Source: Variovorax sp. KK3
GTDB taxonomy: Bacteria; Pseudomonadota; Gammaproteobacteria; Burkholderiales; Burkholderiaceae_C
Reading direction: 5' to 3'
NCBI RefSeq assembly: GCF_001984055.1
Contig: NZ_LYVO01000028.1
Coordinates: 17,266-81,265, forward strand
Length of the DNA: 64,000 bases
The notes beneath the pieces were generated by a model. The model saw nothing but the letters and a program-made list of their open reading frames with translations, ran no database searches and was not told the origin of the DNA. Of the stretch, positions 43,271-51,426 are shown piece after piece; the stretch's first letter is position 1; each line of letters begins with the position of its first letter. A program made the position numbers and the translations under genes.

Positions 43271-44514
43271 CCATCCACGCCCCCGCCCTTCGCCACCCTT
43301 CCATGCTGCTCGCGTCGATCGCGCTCGCGGCCATCGCGTCGCTCGCGGCGTGCAGCGATCGCGAGACGCCCGCTGCCGAGGCCGAGCCGCCGGCGCCGAT
43401 CGTGCAGAACAACCAGATCCGCTTCGCGCCCAACCATCCGCAGCTCAAGCTGCTCACGCTCAGCGAGGCCGCGCCCGGCAAGAGCGTGCGCGCCGAACTC
43501 CCGGCACGGCTGGTGTGGAACGAGGAGCACACGCAACGCATCTACCCCGCCTTCGCCGGCCGCATCACGGCCATCCGCGCCGACCTGGGCGATGCGGTGC
43601 GCCCGGGCATGCCGCTCGCGCTGCTGGCCTCGCCCGACTTCGGCATCGCGCAGGCCGACACGGCCAAGGCACAGGCGGACGTGTCCCTCGCGCACAAGAA
43701 CCTGCAGCGCCAGCGCGAGCTGTTCGACGCCGGCATCGTCGCGCGCAAGGAACTGGAGCAGGCCGAGGCCGATGCCGCGCGCGCGCGGGCCGAGGTCGCA
43801 CGCGCCGGTGCGCGCACCGCGATGTACGGCGGCGGCAGCGGCGTCAACCAGCGCCTCGCCATCACCGCGGGCATCGCCGGCGTCGTGGTCGAGCGCAATC
43901 TGAATCCGGGGCAGGAACTGCGCGCGGATCAATCGGGGCCCGGCGTGCCGCCGCTCTTCGTGCTCAGCGACCCGACCACGCTGTGGGTGCAGATCGACGC
44001 GCGCGAATCGGAGGTCGCCACGCTGCGGCCCGGCGCCGTGTTCAAGCTCAGCGTCGCGGCGCTGCCAGGTCAGGTCTTCGAGGGCCAGGTGAGCGCCGCC
44101 GCCGATGCCATCGATCCCGCGAGCCGCACGATCAAGGTCCGCGGTGTCGTGGCCAACCCGGAGCGGCGCCTCAAGGCCGAGATGCTGGCCACCGCGCAGT
44201 TCGAGCGCATGCTGAGTTCGGGCGTGGTCGTGCCCGCCTCCGCCGTGATGCTGCGCGGCGCCCAGCAATCGGTGATGGTGCAGGTGCAGCCGGGCGTGTT
44301 CGAGGCGCGCGAGGTGCGCGTTGGCCATGCGGGGCCGTCCGAGATCGTCGTCTCGCGCGGCCTCGAAGTGGGCGAACTGGTGGTGAAGGAAAACGCACTG
44401 CTGCTCGCGCGCGAGCTGCGCCAGGCACAGGAATCGGCCGCCGCGGTGGTCGAAGCCGAGTCGGCCGATCCGAAGAAGATGAGCGCCAACGCGGCAGGCG
44501 CCGGCAAGCCATGA
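43267..44514 (+). CDS. periplasmic adaptor (CzcB-like membrane fusion protein)
   Basis: The 415-residue protein has a lipoprotein-type leader (LAAIASLAACSD), lipoyl-like segments (AGRITAIRADLGDAVRPGMPLALLASPDF), a coiled-coil hairpin (ADTAKAQADVSLAHKNLQRQRELFDAG) and beta-barrel region. It bridges the RND pump to the outer-membrane channel. No N-terminal His-rich metal-binding extension is seen. Start and stop overlap both neighbours (ATGA), so the complex is cotranslated. Confidence 0.93.
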   Translation: MTIHAPALRHPSMLLASIALAAIASLAACSDRETPAAEAEPPAPIVQNNQIRFAPNHPQLKLLTLSEAAPGKSVRAELPARLVWNEEHTQRIYPAFAGRITAIRADLGDAVRPGMPLALLASPDFGIAQADTAKAQADVSLAHKNLQRQRELFDAGIVARKELEQAEADAARARAEVARAGARTAMYGGGSGVNQRLAITAGIAGVVVERNLNPGQELRADQSGPGVPPLFVLSDPTTLWVQIDARESEVATLRPGAVFKLSVAALPGQVFEGQVSAAADAIDPASRTIKVRGVVANPERRLKAEMLATAQFERMLSSGVVVPASAVMLRGAQQSVMVQVQPGVFEAREVRVGHAGPSEIVVSRGLEVGELVVKENALLLARELRQAQESAAAVVEAESADPKKMSANAAGAGKP

Positions 44515-47500
44515 AACGCCTGATCCAGTACGCGCTGACGCAGCCGCTCTTCATCGTGCTGGGCACGCTGCTGTTCGCGCTGGCCGGCATCGTCGCCTTC
44601 AAGAACCTGTCGGTCGAGGCCTTTCCCGACGTCACCGACACGCAGGTCACGGTGATCGCGCTCTACCCGGGCCGCGCCGCGGAAGAGGTCGAGAAGCAGG
44701 TGACGCTGCCCATCGAGGTGGCCTTGTCGGGCCTGCCCAATGCCATTCGCGTGTTCTCGCACACGCAGTTCGGCCTGTCCTTCACCGTCGTCACCTACGA
44801 CGACGCGGCCAAGGTGCAGGAGGTACGGCAGCAGGTCAACGAGCGCCTGCGCGGCGTCGACCTGCCGCCCGGCGTGGAAGCCGACATCGCGCCCAACGCC
44901 ACGCCGGTCGGCGAGATCATGCGCTACCGCCTGCGCGGCGACGGCCTGTCGACCACCGAGCTGCGCAGCGTGCAGGACTGGACGGTCGAGCGTCAGTTGC
45001 GCCAGGTGCCCGGGGTCGCCGACGTGGTGGCCATGGGCGGCTTCATCAAGCAGTACGAGGTGCAGCCCGACCTCGACAAGCTGCGCGCGTACAAGCTGAG
45101 CTTTCAGAACCTGCTCGACGCGCTGGGCCGCGGCAACTCGAACGCCGGCGGCAGCTACGTCACGCAGGGCGCGCAGCAGTACGCCATCCGCGGCATCGGC
45201 CTGCTGCGCTCGGCCGACGACATCGGGCGCATCGTCGTGTCCTCGCGCGGCGCCACGCCCATCCTCGTGCGCGACGTCGCGCGGGTCGAGGTCGGCGCCG
45301 TGCCGCGGCTCGGCACCGTGGGGCAAGACCTCGACGACGACGTCGTCACCGGCATCGTGGTGATGCGCAAGGGCGAGAACCCGAGCGTGGTGCTCAAGGG
45401 CGTGAAGGACAAGCTCGCGCAGCTCAACGCGCGCGGCCTGCCGCCCGGCGTGGAGATCGTGCCCTTCTACGACCGCACCTGGCTCATGGGCAAGACGCTC
45501 TCGACCGTGTTCCGCAACCTGGTCGAAGGCGCGCTGCTGGTGTCGCTGGTGCTGTACCTGTTCCTGTCGAACCTGCGCGCGAGCCTGGCGGTGGTGGTGG
45601 TGATTCCGCTCGCGCTGCTGGCGACCTTTCTCGGGCTCAAGATCATGGGCGTGCCGGCCAACCTGCTGAGCCTGGGCGCGATGGACTTCGGCATCATCGT
45701 CGACGGGGCCGTGATCGTGATCGAGAACATCATGCACCGCCTGGCCGAGCGCGGCGAAAACATGGACGAGGACGAGCGCCGCCGCACCATCGTCGACGCC
45801 GCCAGCGAGGTCGGGCGGCCCACGCTGTTCTCGATGCTGATCATCATCGCGGCGCACATCCCCATCTTCGCGTTGCAGCGGCACGAAGGCCGCATCTTCC
45901 AGCCGATGGCGCTGTCGGTCACCACCGCGCTGGTGGGCTCGCTGATCTTCTCGCTGACGCTGGTGCCGCTCTTGGCCTACCGCATGCTGCGCCGCGGCCT
46001 GCCGCATGGCGACAACCGCGTGGTGTCGGCCAGCAAGCGCGTGTATGCGCCGGTGCTCGACTGGGCACTGGCCCACCGCAAGCAGGTGGTGGGCATCGCG
46101 CTGGCCGCATTCGCGTTGGCGCTGGTGGCGGCCTCGCGGCTGGGCTCCGAGTTTCTGCCCGAGCTCAACGAAGGCACGATCTGGGTCAACCTGCGCCTGC
46201 CGTCGAGCGTGTCGAACGACGAGGCCGCGCGCGTGCTGCGCAACGTGCGCAAGGCCCTGCTCGCCGTGCCCGAGGTGCGCACCACCGTGTCGAAGGCCGG
46301 GCAGCCCGAGGACGGCACCGACCCCAAGACCATCAGCATGGCCGAGATCTTCGTCGACGTGAAACCGCCGGAGCAATGGCGCAAGGGCCTCACGCGCGAA
46401 CAGCTCATCGAGCAGATGGACCGCGCCGTCTCGGCCCTGCCCGGCATGGAGCCTTCGTTCTCGCAACCGATCCGCGACAACGTGCTGGAGTCGATCTCGC
46501 AGATCGACGGCCAGATCGTCATCAAGGTCGCGGGCGACGACCTGGGCACGCTGCGCAAGATCACCGAGGCCATCGAGCACGAGGTGCGGCAGGTGCCCGG
46601 CGTGTTCCGTGCCGAGATCGACCGGCTCGGCGACCTGCCCCAGCTGGTGGTCGACATCGACCGCGAGCGCGCGGCGCGCTACGGCCTCAACGTCAACGAC
46701 GTGCAGGACGTGATCGAGGCCGCGCTGGCCGGCAAGTCGGCCACCTACTTGTGGGAAGGTGAGCGCAAGTTCTCCGTGGCCGTGCGGCTGCCGCAGGAGC
46801 GGCGCGCCATCGCCGCGCTGGGCGCGACGCCGGTGGCCACGCCCGACGGCAACTACACCACGCTGGGCGCCGTCGCCGACATCCGAGAGACCAGCGGCGC
46901 GATGAATATCGCGCGCGAGGCCGGCCGGCGCACCATGGCGATCGGCATCTTCATCAAGGACCGCGACATGGGCTCGGTGGTGAAGGACATGCAGGCCCGT
47001 GTGGCGCAGAACATCAAGCTGCCTGCCAGCTACACGGTCGGCTGGTCCGGCGAGTTCGAGAACCAGGAGCGCGCGATGGCGCGGCTGGCGGTGGTGGTGC
47101 CGATCTCGCTGCTGCTCATCTTCGTGCTGCTCTTCGATGCCTTCAAGTCGCTCAAGATGGCCTCGCTGATCCTGCTCAACGTGCCGCTCGCGCTGGTCGG
47201 TGGCTTCGTGGCGTTGTGGATCTTCGGCATCCCGCTGTCGGTCTCGGCCGCCATCGGCTTCATCGCACTCTCGGGGCAGGCGGTGCTCAACGGCGTGGTC
47301 ATGCTGTCGGTGTTCCAGCAGCTGCGCGCCGAAGGCATGGCGGTGCAGGCCGCCGTGCGCGAAGGCTCGATGCAACGCCTGCGTACCGTGCTGATGACCG
47401 CCATGCTGGCCGCGCTCGGGCTGCTGCCCATGGCGCTGTCGCACGACATCGGGTCGGAGACGCAACGGCCGCTCGCGATCGTGGTGATCGGCGGGCTGGT

Positions 47501-47633
47501 CACCGCCACGTTGCTCACGCTGGTGGTGCTGCCGGCGCTCTACGTGGCCTGGTTCGCGCCGCGCGGCCGGGCGGCGGCGCAGGCGCGAAACCCCGAAGGC
47601 GGACAGGTCAAGACACATTCCGCTTTACCCTGA
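44511..47633 (+). CDS. CzcA-type heavy-metal RND efflux pump
   Basis: The 1,040-residue protein has 12 transmembrane helices with two large periplasmic loops. Its fourth helix reads DFGIIVDGAVIVIENI, matching the DFG-x3-DGA-x3-xEN signature of divalent-cation (Zn/Co/Cd/Ni) HME-RND pumps rather than the Cu/Ag type. N-terminus LIQYALTQPLFIVLGTLLFALAG also fits CzcA. It drives proton-coupled export of metal from periplasm or cytoplasm. The exact metal is not decided by sequence. Confidence 0.94.
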   Translation: MKRLIQYALTQPLFIVLGTLLFALAGIVAFKNLSVEAFPDVTDTQVTVIALYPGRAAEEVEKQVTLPIEVALSGLPNAIRVFSHTQFGLSFTVVTYDDAAKVQEVRQQVNERLRGVDLPPGVEADIAPNATPVGEIMRYRLRGDGLSTTELRSVQDWTVERQLRQVPGVADVVAMGGFIKQYEVQPDLDKLRAYKLSFQNLLDALGRGNSNAGGSYVTQGAQQYAIRGIGLLRSADDIGRIVVSSRGATPILVRDVARVEVGAVPRLGTVGQDLDDDVVTGIVVMRKGENPSVVLKGVKDKLAQLNARGLPPGVEIVPFYDRTWLMGKTLSTVFRNLVEGALLVSLVLYLFLSNLRASLAVVVVIPLALLATFLGLKIMGVPANLLSLGAMDFGIIVDGAVIVIENIMHRLAERGENMDEDERRRTIVDAASEVGRPTLFSMLIIIAAHIPIFALQRHEGRIFQPMALSVTTALVGSLIFSLTLVPLLAYRMLRRGLPHGDNRVVSASKRVYAPVLDWALAHRKQVVGIALAAFALALVAASRLGSEFLPELNEGTIWVNLRLPSSVSNDEAARVLRNVRKALLAVPEVRTTVSKAGQPEDGTDPKTISMAEIFVDVKPPEQWRKGLTREQLIEQMDRAVSALPGMEPSFSQPIRDNVLESISQIDGQIVIKVAGDDLGTLRKITEAIEHEVRQVPGVFRAEIDRLGDLPQLVVDIDRERAARYGLNVNDVQDVIEAALAGKSATYLWEGERKFSVAVRLPQERRAIAALGATPVATPDGNYTTLGAVADIRETSGAMNIAREAGRRTMAIGIFIKDRDMGSVVKDMQARVAQNIKLPASYTVGWSGEFENQERAMARLAVVVPISLLLIFVLLFDAFKSLKMASLILLNVPLALVGGFVALWIFGIPLSVSAAIGFIALSGQAVLNGVVMLSVFQQLRAEGMAVQAAVREGSMQRLRTVLMTAMLAALGLLPMALSHDIGSETQRPLAIVVIGGLVTATLLTLVVLPALYVAWFAPRGRAAAQARNPEGGQVKTHSALP

Positions 47634-47687
47634 CATGGGGAGAAGGTTCAAACTCGCCCTCCCATCCCCCATCGAGGAGCCACGACG

Positions 47688-47882
47688 ATGAGCCAGAAAT
47701 TCCAGGTCTCGGGCATGAGCTGCAACCACTGCATCAGCGCCGTCCAGAATGCCGTGCAGACGGTCGACCCCAAGGCGCAGGTCACGGTCGACCTCGAGAC
47801 CGGCCACGTCGACGTGCTGAGCGCCCAGCCGCGGCAAGACATCGCCTTGGCCATCGAAAACGCCGGCTACCGCGTCGAATAG
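47688..47882 (+). CDS. CopZ-like heavy-metal-binding (HMA) chaperone
   Basis: The 64-residue protein is a single HMA domain with the metal site GMSCNHCISAV (Cys-x-x-Cys) and the ferredoxin-like pattern VTVDLETGHVDV. CopZ-type chaperones usually carry Cu(I). It follows the RND gene after 54 bp with its own GGAG-type ribosome site. A copper-type chaperone beside a divalent-type pump is worth noting. Confidence 0.93.
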   Translation: MSQKFQVSGMSCNHCISAVQNAVQTVDPKAQVTVDLETGHVDVLSAQPRQDIALAIENAGYRVE

Positions 47883-48016
47883 TTCACATCGCGCGGGTCC
47901 GGCGCAGCCGGGGCGTTGGAAACTGTTGAATACCTTTGTTTCAAAGTGCAAAATGCGCGCTGCGCTCGCGGTCGCACCTTGGTATGCGATCGCCTTCTGA
48001 ACTCGAAGGGTCCTTC

Positions 48017-48784
48017 ATGCTGTCGAATCTCATGCCCGCGTCGGTGCGCGAGGCCGCCTACCGCCGCAAGTTTCTGGAAAACCGCGACGAGAACCTCTTC
48101 ATGGGTTCCTTCGAGAGCTACGCGGCCGCCGAGGCTGGAGCGCCTTCGTCCAAAGCCGTCGGCTACGACAACGCACCGGCCGACGCCTTCTACAGCCACC
48201 AGGTCGCCTTCTACGACTACCCCGGCCTCTTCTGGCTCGGCCGCGCCCTGGACGAAGGCATGCGCACCGTGTTCGACCTGGGCGGCCACGTCGGCATCAA
48301 GTACTACGCCTTCCGCCGCATGGTCAATTACCCGGCCGACCTGCGCTGGACCGTCTGCGACGTGCCCGCCGTCGTGAAGAGCGGGCGCGACCTGGCCGTG
48401 CAGCGCGAAGTCACGCAGCAGCTGGGCTTCACCACCGATATCCAGGACATGGACGGCTGCGACGTGCTCTATGCCTCGGGCAGCCTGCAATACCTTCCCA
48501 AGCGGATTTCCGAGACCCTGGCTTCGCTGAAGACCAAGCCGCGCCGCATCATCCTCAACACCACGGCCGTGAACTCGGAGCGCACGCTCTATACGCTCAA
48601 CAGCATCGGCTTCGCCGTGTGCCCCTATCGCATCCAGCATCACGACCAGCTGCTGGCCGAGCTGGCCGAGGCCGGCTACAAGCGCCGCGATGCCTGGCGC
48701 AACGAGGGCAAGCCGATCGAGGTGCCATTCGTGGAAGCCGGCGACAAGGCTTACTTCGCCGGCTGCTGCTTCGACCGTCAGTAG
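48017..48784 (+). CDS. TIGR04325-type putative methyltransferase
   Basis: The 255-residue protein has a central segment TVFDLGGHVGIKYYAFRRMVNYPADLRWTVCDVP reminiscent of a SAM-binding fold (DLGGHVG as motif I, WTVCDVP as motif II), YASGSLQYLP, and a C-terminal half including IQHHDQLLAELAEAGY. These features match TIGR04325 family methyltransferases, found mainly in polysaccharide gene clusters. ATG at 48017 follows CGAAGGG. No glycan genes are nearby, so the substrate is unknown. Confidence 0.75.
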   Translation: MLSNLMPASVREAAYRRKFLENRDENLFMGSFESYAAAEAGAPSSKAVGYDNAPADAFYSHQVAFYDYPGLFWLGRALDEGMRTVFDLGGHVGIKYYAFRRMVNYPADLRWTVCDVPAVVKSGRDLAVQREVTQQLGFTTDIQDMDGCDVLYASGSLQYLPKRISETLASLKTKPRRIILNTTAVNSERTLYTLNSIGFAVCPYRIQHHDQLLAELAEAGYKRRDAWRNEGKPIEVPFVEAGDKAYFAGCCFDRQ

Positions 48785-48842
48785 CGCGCTTCGCCAGCTC
48801 TACCGGCAGCCACCGCCGGCCAGGCTCGACCCACGGCGCTCG

Positions 48843-49448
48843 TCAGAAGCGCCTGAGCAACGACAGCCGCCGTGCGAGGCGCCGCCCCGCCGCCCGCAGC
48901 CATTCGAGCGCCCCCGGCGACGCCGTCGTCACCTGGCCCGCCCGGCGCGCCGACACCGCACAGGCCAGCCGCCCGCCGCAATGGACGAGGCGCGTGAACA
49001 GCTCTTCCTCCAGGCCCGCAGGCACCGGATGCATGCCGATGGCGCGCGCCGTCTCGCGCATGCAGGTCGCCGCGCTCGCGTAGACCGCCGACAGGTGATC
49101 GGTCGCCGCATCCAGCACCTGCACCACTTCGGCATCGGTGAAGCGCAACGCCGCAGCCGGGCCGCTGTCGAGCAGCACCGCAGACTCGTCGACGTAACGC
49201 TCGAGCGCCTTCCAGCCGAAGGTGCGGATGTCGACCAGCGTCGCGGCCGACGCGAGGCTGGCCGACGCCTGCCGCGCACGGGTCATGTCGAGCACCTGCG
49301 CGTCGAAGCGTTCGGTCGAGGCCGTGAGCGCCTGTTCCATCCGAACCTGCAGCAGTGCGAGGCAGGCGCGAGCCGGAGTCAGGTGTTCCGACGGTCGGAG
49401 ACCGGGCGCTTGCAAAAGAGGTCGGGGCATCGCCGCATCGAGGTTCAT
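48843..49448 (-). CDS. helical protein of unknown function (201 aa), possibly phasin-like
   Basis: The protein is almost entirely predicted helical, rich in Ala/Arg/Leu, without signal peptide (RMEQALTASTERFDAQVLDM, then LVDIRTFGWKALERYVDES). Helical segmentation is reminiscent of phasins but I cannot confirm this. It ends with a very basic helix (RRLARRLSLLRRF), suggesting membrane or nucleic-acid contact. ATG at 49448. Convergent with the methyltransferase gene. Confidence 0.5.
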   Translation of the reverse strand: MNLDAAMPRPLLQAPGLRPSEHLTPARACLALLQVRMEQALTASTERFDAQVLDMTRARQASASLASAATLVDIRTFGWKALERYVDESAVLLDSGPAAALRFTDAEVVQVLDAATDHLSAVYASAATCMRETARAIGMHPVPAGLEEELFTRLVHCGGRLACAVSARRAGQVTTASPGALEWLRAAGRRLARRLSLLRRF

Positions 49449-49515
49449 GTCCCGATGCTGCGGCCGAACTTGGGAGAAAAGTAGGCGAAACGTCGATAGC
49501 CGACTGCCGGCCGCA

Positions 49516-50484
49516 CTAGGCGCCGCGCACCATCGACAGCACCTTGCCCGCGTCGAGCGTGCGGGCCTTCTCCTGCATGGCCGGCAGGTAGCGCGTCTGC
49601 AGGCCCTGCGCCTCCTGGGTGAGGCCGCTGAACGCCTCTTTCAGCATCTGCGTCGACAGCGTGCGCCCGCCCGCGTAGTAGCGCTTGGCCACATGGCCCA
49701 GGGCGTAGGTGCTGACGAAGCTCATGCCCGAGCTCACCGCCTGCTTACCCAGGCCGCCCAGCAAGCCGCCGCCCACCTTGCCGAGCAGCCCGCCCAGCAG
49801 CTTGCGGCCGGCCTGCTCCAGGTACTGCGAGGTCAGGCCCACGCCGACGGTGGCCAGGAAGTCCTTGACGTGGCCGCTGTCGAGTTCGTAGCCGTGCGCC
49901 TTGCCGATGCGGTAGACCAGCTTCATCTGCAGCGGAATGATCGCCATGGTCGAGAGCGTCTCGGGCAGCAGCTCGAGCGCGCCGTTGAGGATCGCGGCGT
50001 TCAGGATGGATTGGTCGAGCGCCGCGCTGTCGACGGCCGGCGTGGCGGGGGTCGCGGCGGCCGTCGCGGTGGTTGCAACGGCCGTCGCGGCAACTGGCGC
50101 CGCCAGCGGCACCGCCGCGATCGCCTCGGCCTGCTGAGAGAACTGCGTCGCCGACGCGGCATCCAGCCCGAGCGAGGTGCGCGCATCGCTCAGGAAGGCG
50201 CGCTCGGCGTCCGACTGAGTGCCGTCGGCGTCGCACACGCACACCGCCATTTCGTAGGCCAGCTGCCGCGCGTCCGCGCTCTTGAGCTCGCCCGCCACCG
50301 AGGCCAGGGACACCCGTTTCATCAGCACGTCCTGGTAGAGCATCGGCAGGTTCACCCCGTCGGCCTGCGACAGCCCCTCGGCGATGCGCTTGATCTCGGC
50401 GCGTTCGCGCTCGTGCTTGTCGCCGTCGACGAAGGCCGCCAGCAGGCTCAGGCTCACGATGGCGCGGGTTTCGGAAGGGGTCAC
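49516..50484 (-). CDS. TerB-domain protein with C-terminal DUF697-like region
   Basis: The 322-residue protein begins with a TerB-type helical domain (FVDGDKHERERAEIKRIAEGL, about residues 15-130, with acidic metal-ligand-like residues), an Ala/Thr-rich linker (about 130-165), and a C-terminal region with IIPLQMKLVYRIGKAHGYELD and Gly-rich LLGGLLGKVGGGLLGGLGK, then ALGHVAKRYYAGGRTLS, as in DUF697/YcjF proteins. Start is GTG at 50484. Diverges from creB; may be linked to envelope stress. Confidence 0.72.
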   Translation of the reverse strand: MTPSETRAIVSLSLLAAFVDGDKHERERAEIKRIAEGLSQADGVNLPMLYQDVLMKRVSLASVAGELKSADARQLAYEMAVCVCDADGTQSDAERAFLSDARTSLGLDAASATQFSQQAEAIAAVPLAAPVAATAVATTATAAATPATPAVDSAALDQSILNAAILNGALELLPETLSTMAIIPLQMKLVYRIGKAHGYELDSGHVKDFLATVGVGLTSQYLEQAGRKLLGGLLGKVGGGLLGGLGKQAVSSGMSFVSTYALGHVAKRYYAGGRTLSTQMLKEAFSGLTQEAQGLQTRYLPAMQEKARTLDAGKVLSMVRGA

Positions 50485-50564
50485 GGTGGCGTTCTCCAGT
50501 CAAAAGCAAGGCCCTGTTCGTGCGGCCGCCGGCCCAAAGGTTCCGGGCCGCTACCATCCGCCCC

Positions 50565-51335
50565 ATGTTCTCCCCACCGCGGATCTTGATCGCCGAAGAC
50601 GAATCCGGGATCGCCGACACGCTGCAGTACGTGCTGAAGACCGATGGCTTCGTCCCCATCTGGTGCCCGACCGCCGAAGAAGCCATCGCCCAGTTCGCGG
50701 CCGAGCCGCCGGCGCTGGCGATCCTCGACGTCGGCCTGCCCGACATGAACGGCTTCGAGCTGTTCAAGCGGCTGCAGGCGCTCAACCGCGAGCAAGGCGG
50801 TGCCGAGGTGCCCATGCTCTTCCTCACCGCGCGCAGCGACGAGATCGATCGCGTGGTGGGCCTGGAGCTGGGCGCCGACGACTACGTGGCCAAGCCCTTC
50901 TCGCCGCGCGAGCTGGTGGCGCGCGTGCGCAGCATCCTGCGCCGCAGCGGGCGAAGCAATGGGCATGCGGTGCCGGCCCCCGCAGCCGCGTCTGCACCCG
51001 CCGCGTCCACCGCGCCGCCGGCTGCCTCGCCCTTCGTCCTCGACGCCGAGCGCATGCAGATCCGCTACTACGGCCGGCTGCTCGAACTCTCGCGCTACGA
51101 ATACGGCCTGCTGCGTCTGCTGGTGCAGCGCCCGGGCCGCGTCTTCACGCGCGACGAACTGCTGCAGCTCGTGTGGGACGACGCCAGCGACAGCTTCGAC
51201 CGCACCGTCGACGCACACGTCAAGACCCTGCGGGCCAAGCTGCGTGCCGTCGCGCCCGAGGTCGAGCCGATCCGCACTTTGCGCGGCACCGGCTACGCGC
51301 TCAACGAAGAGCTGCCGCCATCGAACCCGAGATGA
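50565..51335 (+). CDS. creB: response regulator CreB
   Basis: The 256-residue OmpR-family regulator has receiver pocket RILIAEDESG, phospho-acceptor Asp in AILDVGLPDMNGFE, Lys in YVAKPFSPREL, an Ala/Pro-rich linker (about 135-160), and a winged helix (YEYGLLRLLVQRPGRVFTRDEL ... IRTLRGTGYALNE). It is paired with a CreC-like kinase, and CreD lies in the same cluster. CreB boxes occur upstream of the VIT/VWA gene and creD. The long linker is unlike E. coli CreB. Confidence 0.9.
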   Translation: MFSPPRILIAEDESGIADTLQYVLKTDGFVPIWCPTAEEAIAQFAAEPPALAILDVGLPDMNGFELFKRLQALNREQGGAEVPMLFLTARSDEIDRVVGLELGADDYVAKPFSPRELVARVRSILRRSGRSNGHAVPAPAAASAPAASTAPPAASPFVLDAERMQIRYYGRLLELSRYEYGLLRLLVQRPGRVFTRDELLQLVWDDASDSFDRTVDAHVKTLRAKLRAVAPEVEPIRTLRGTGYALNEELPPSNPR

Positions 51336-51342
51336 GCTGCGA

Positions 51343-51420
51343 GTGGCCGCCGCCGGGCCGCCCCAAGGCGGCCAGCCCCCTCGGGGGGCAGCGAGGACGC
51401 GAAGTGCCGAGCGTGGGGGT
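51343..51420 (-). repeat. GC-rich intergenic palindromic repeat, copy C (inverted) between creB and creC
   Basis: Read on the minus strand this element contains CCGCCTTGGGGCGGCCCGGCGGCGGCC, matching copy A at 3.38 kb, plus a C-run/G-run hairpin. Its last bases (GTGGGGGT) lie seven to eight bases before the TTG start of creC and seem to provide its ribosome site. Confidence 0.75.
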
Positions 51421-51426
51421 CATCCT

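Noticed and set aside
42996..44510. N-terminal extension of the RND pump frame through the adaptor gene region
   Set aside because: The extension is an out-of-frame shadow of the outer-membrane and adaptor genes; the pump's true ATG at 44511 overlaps the adaptor stop and starts a typical first transmembrane helix.
44070..47618. A 1,182-codon open frame antisense to the RND pump
   Set aside because: Low-complexity His/Arg/Gln-rich translation without domains; mirror of the real CzcA-type gene.
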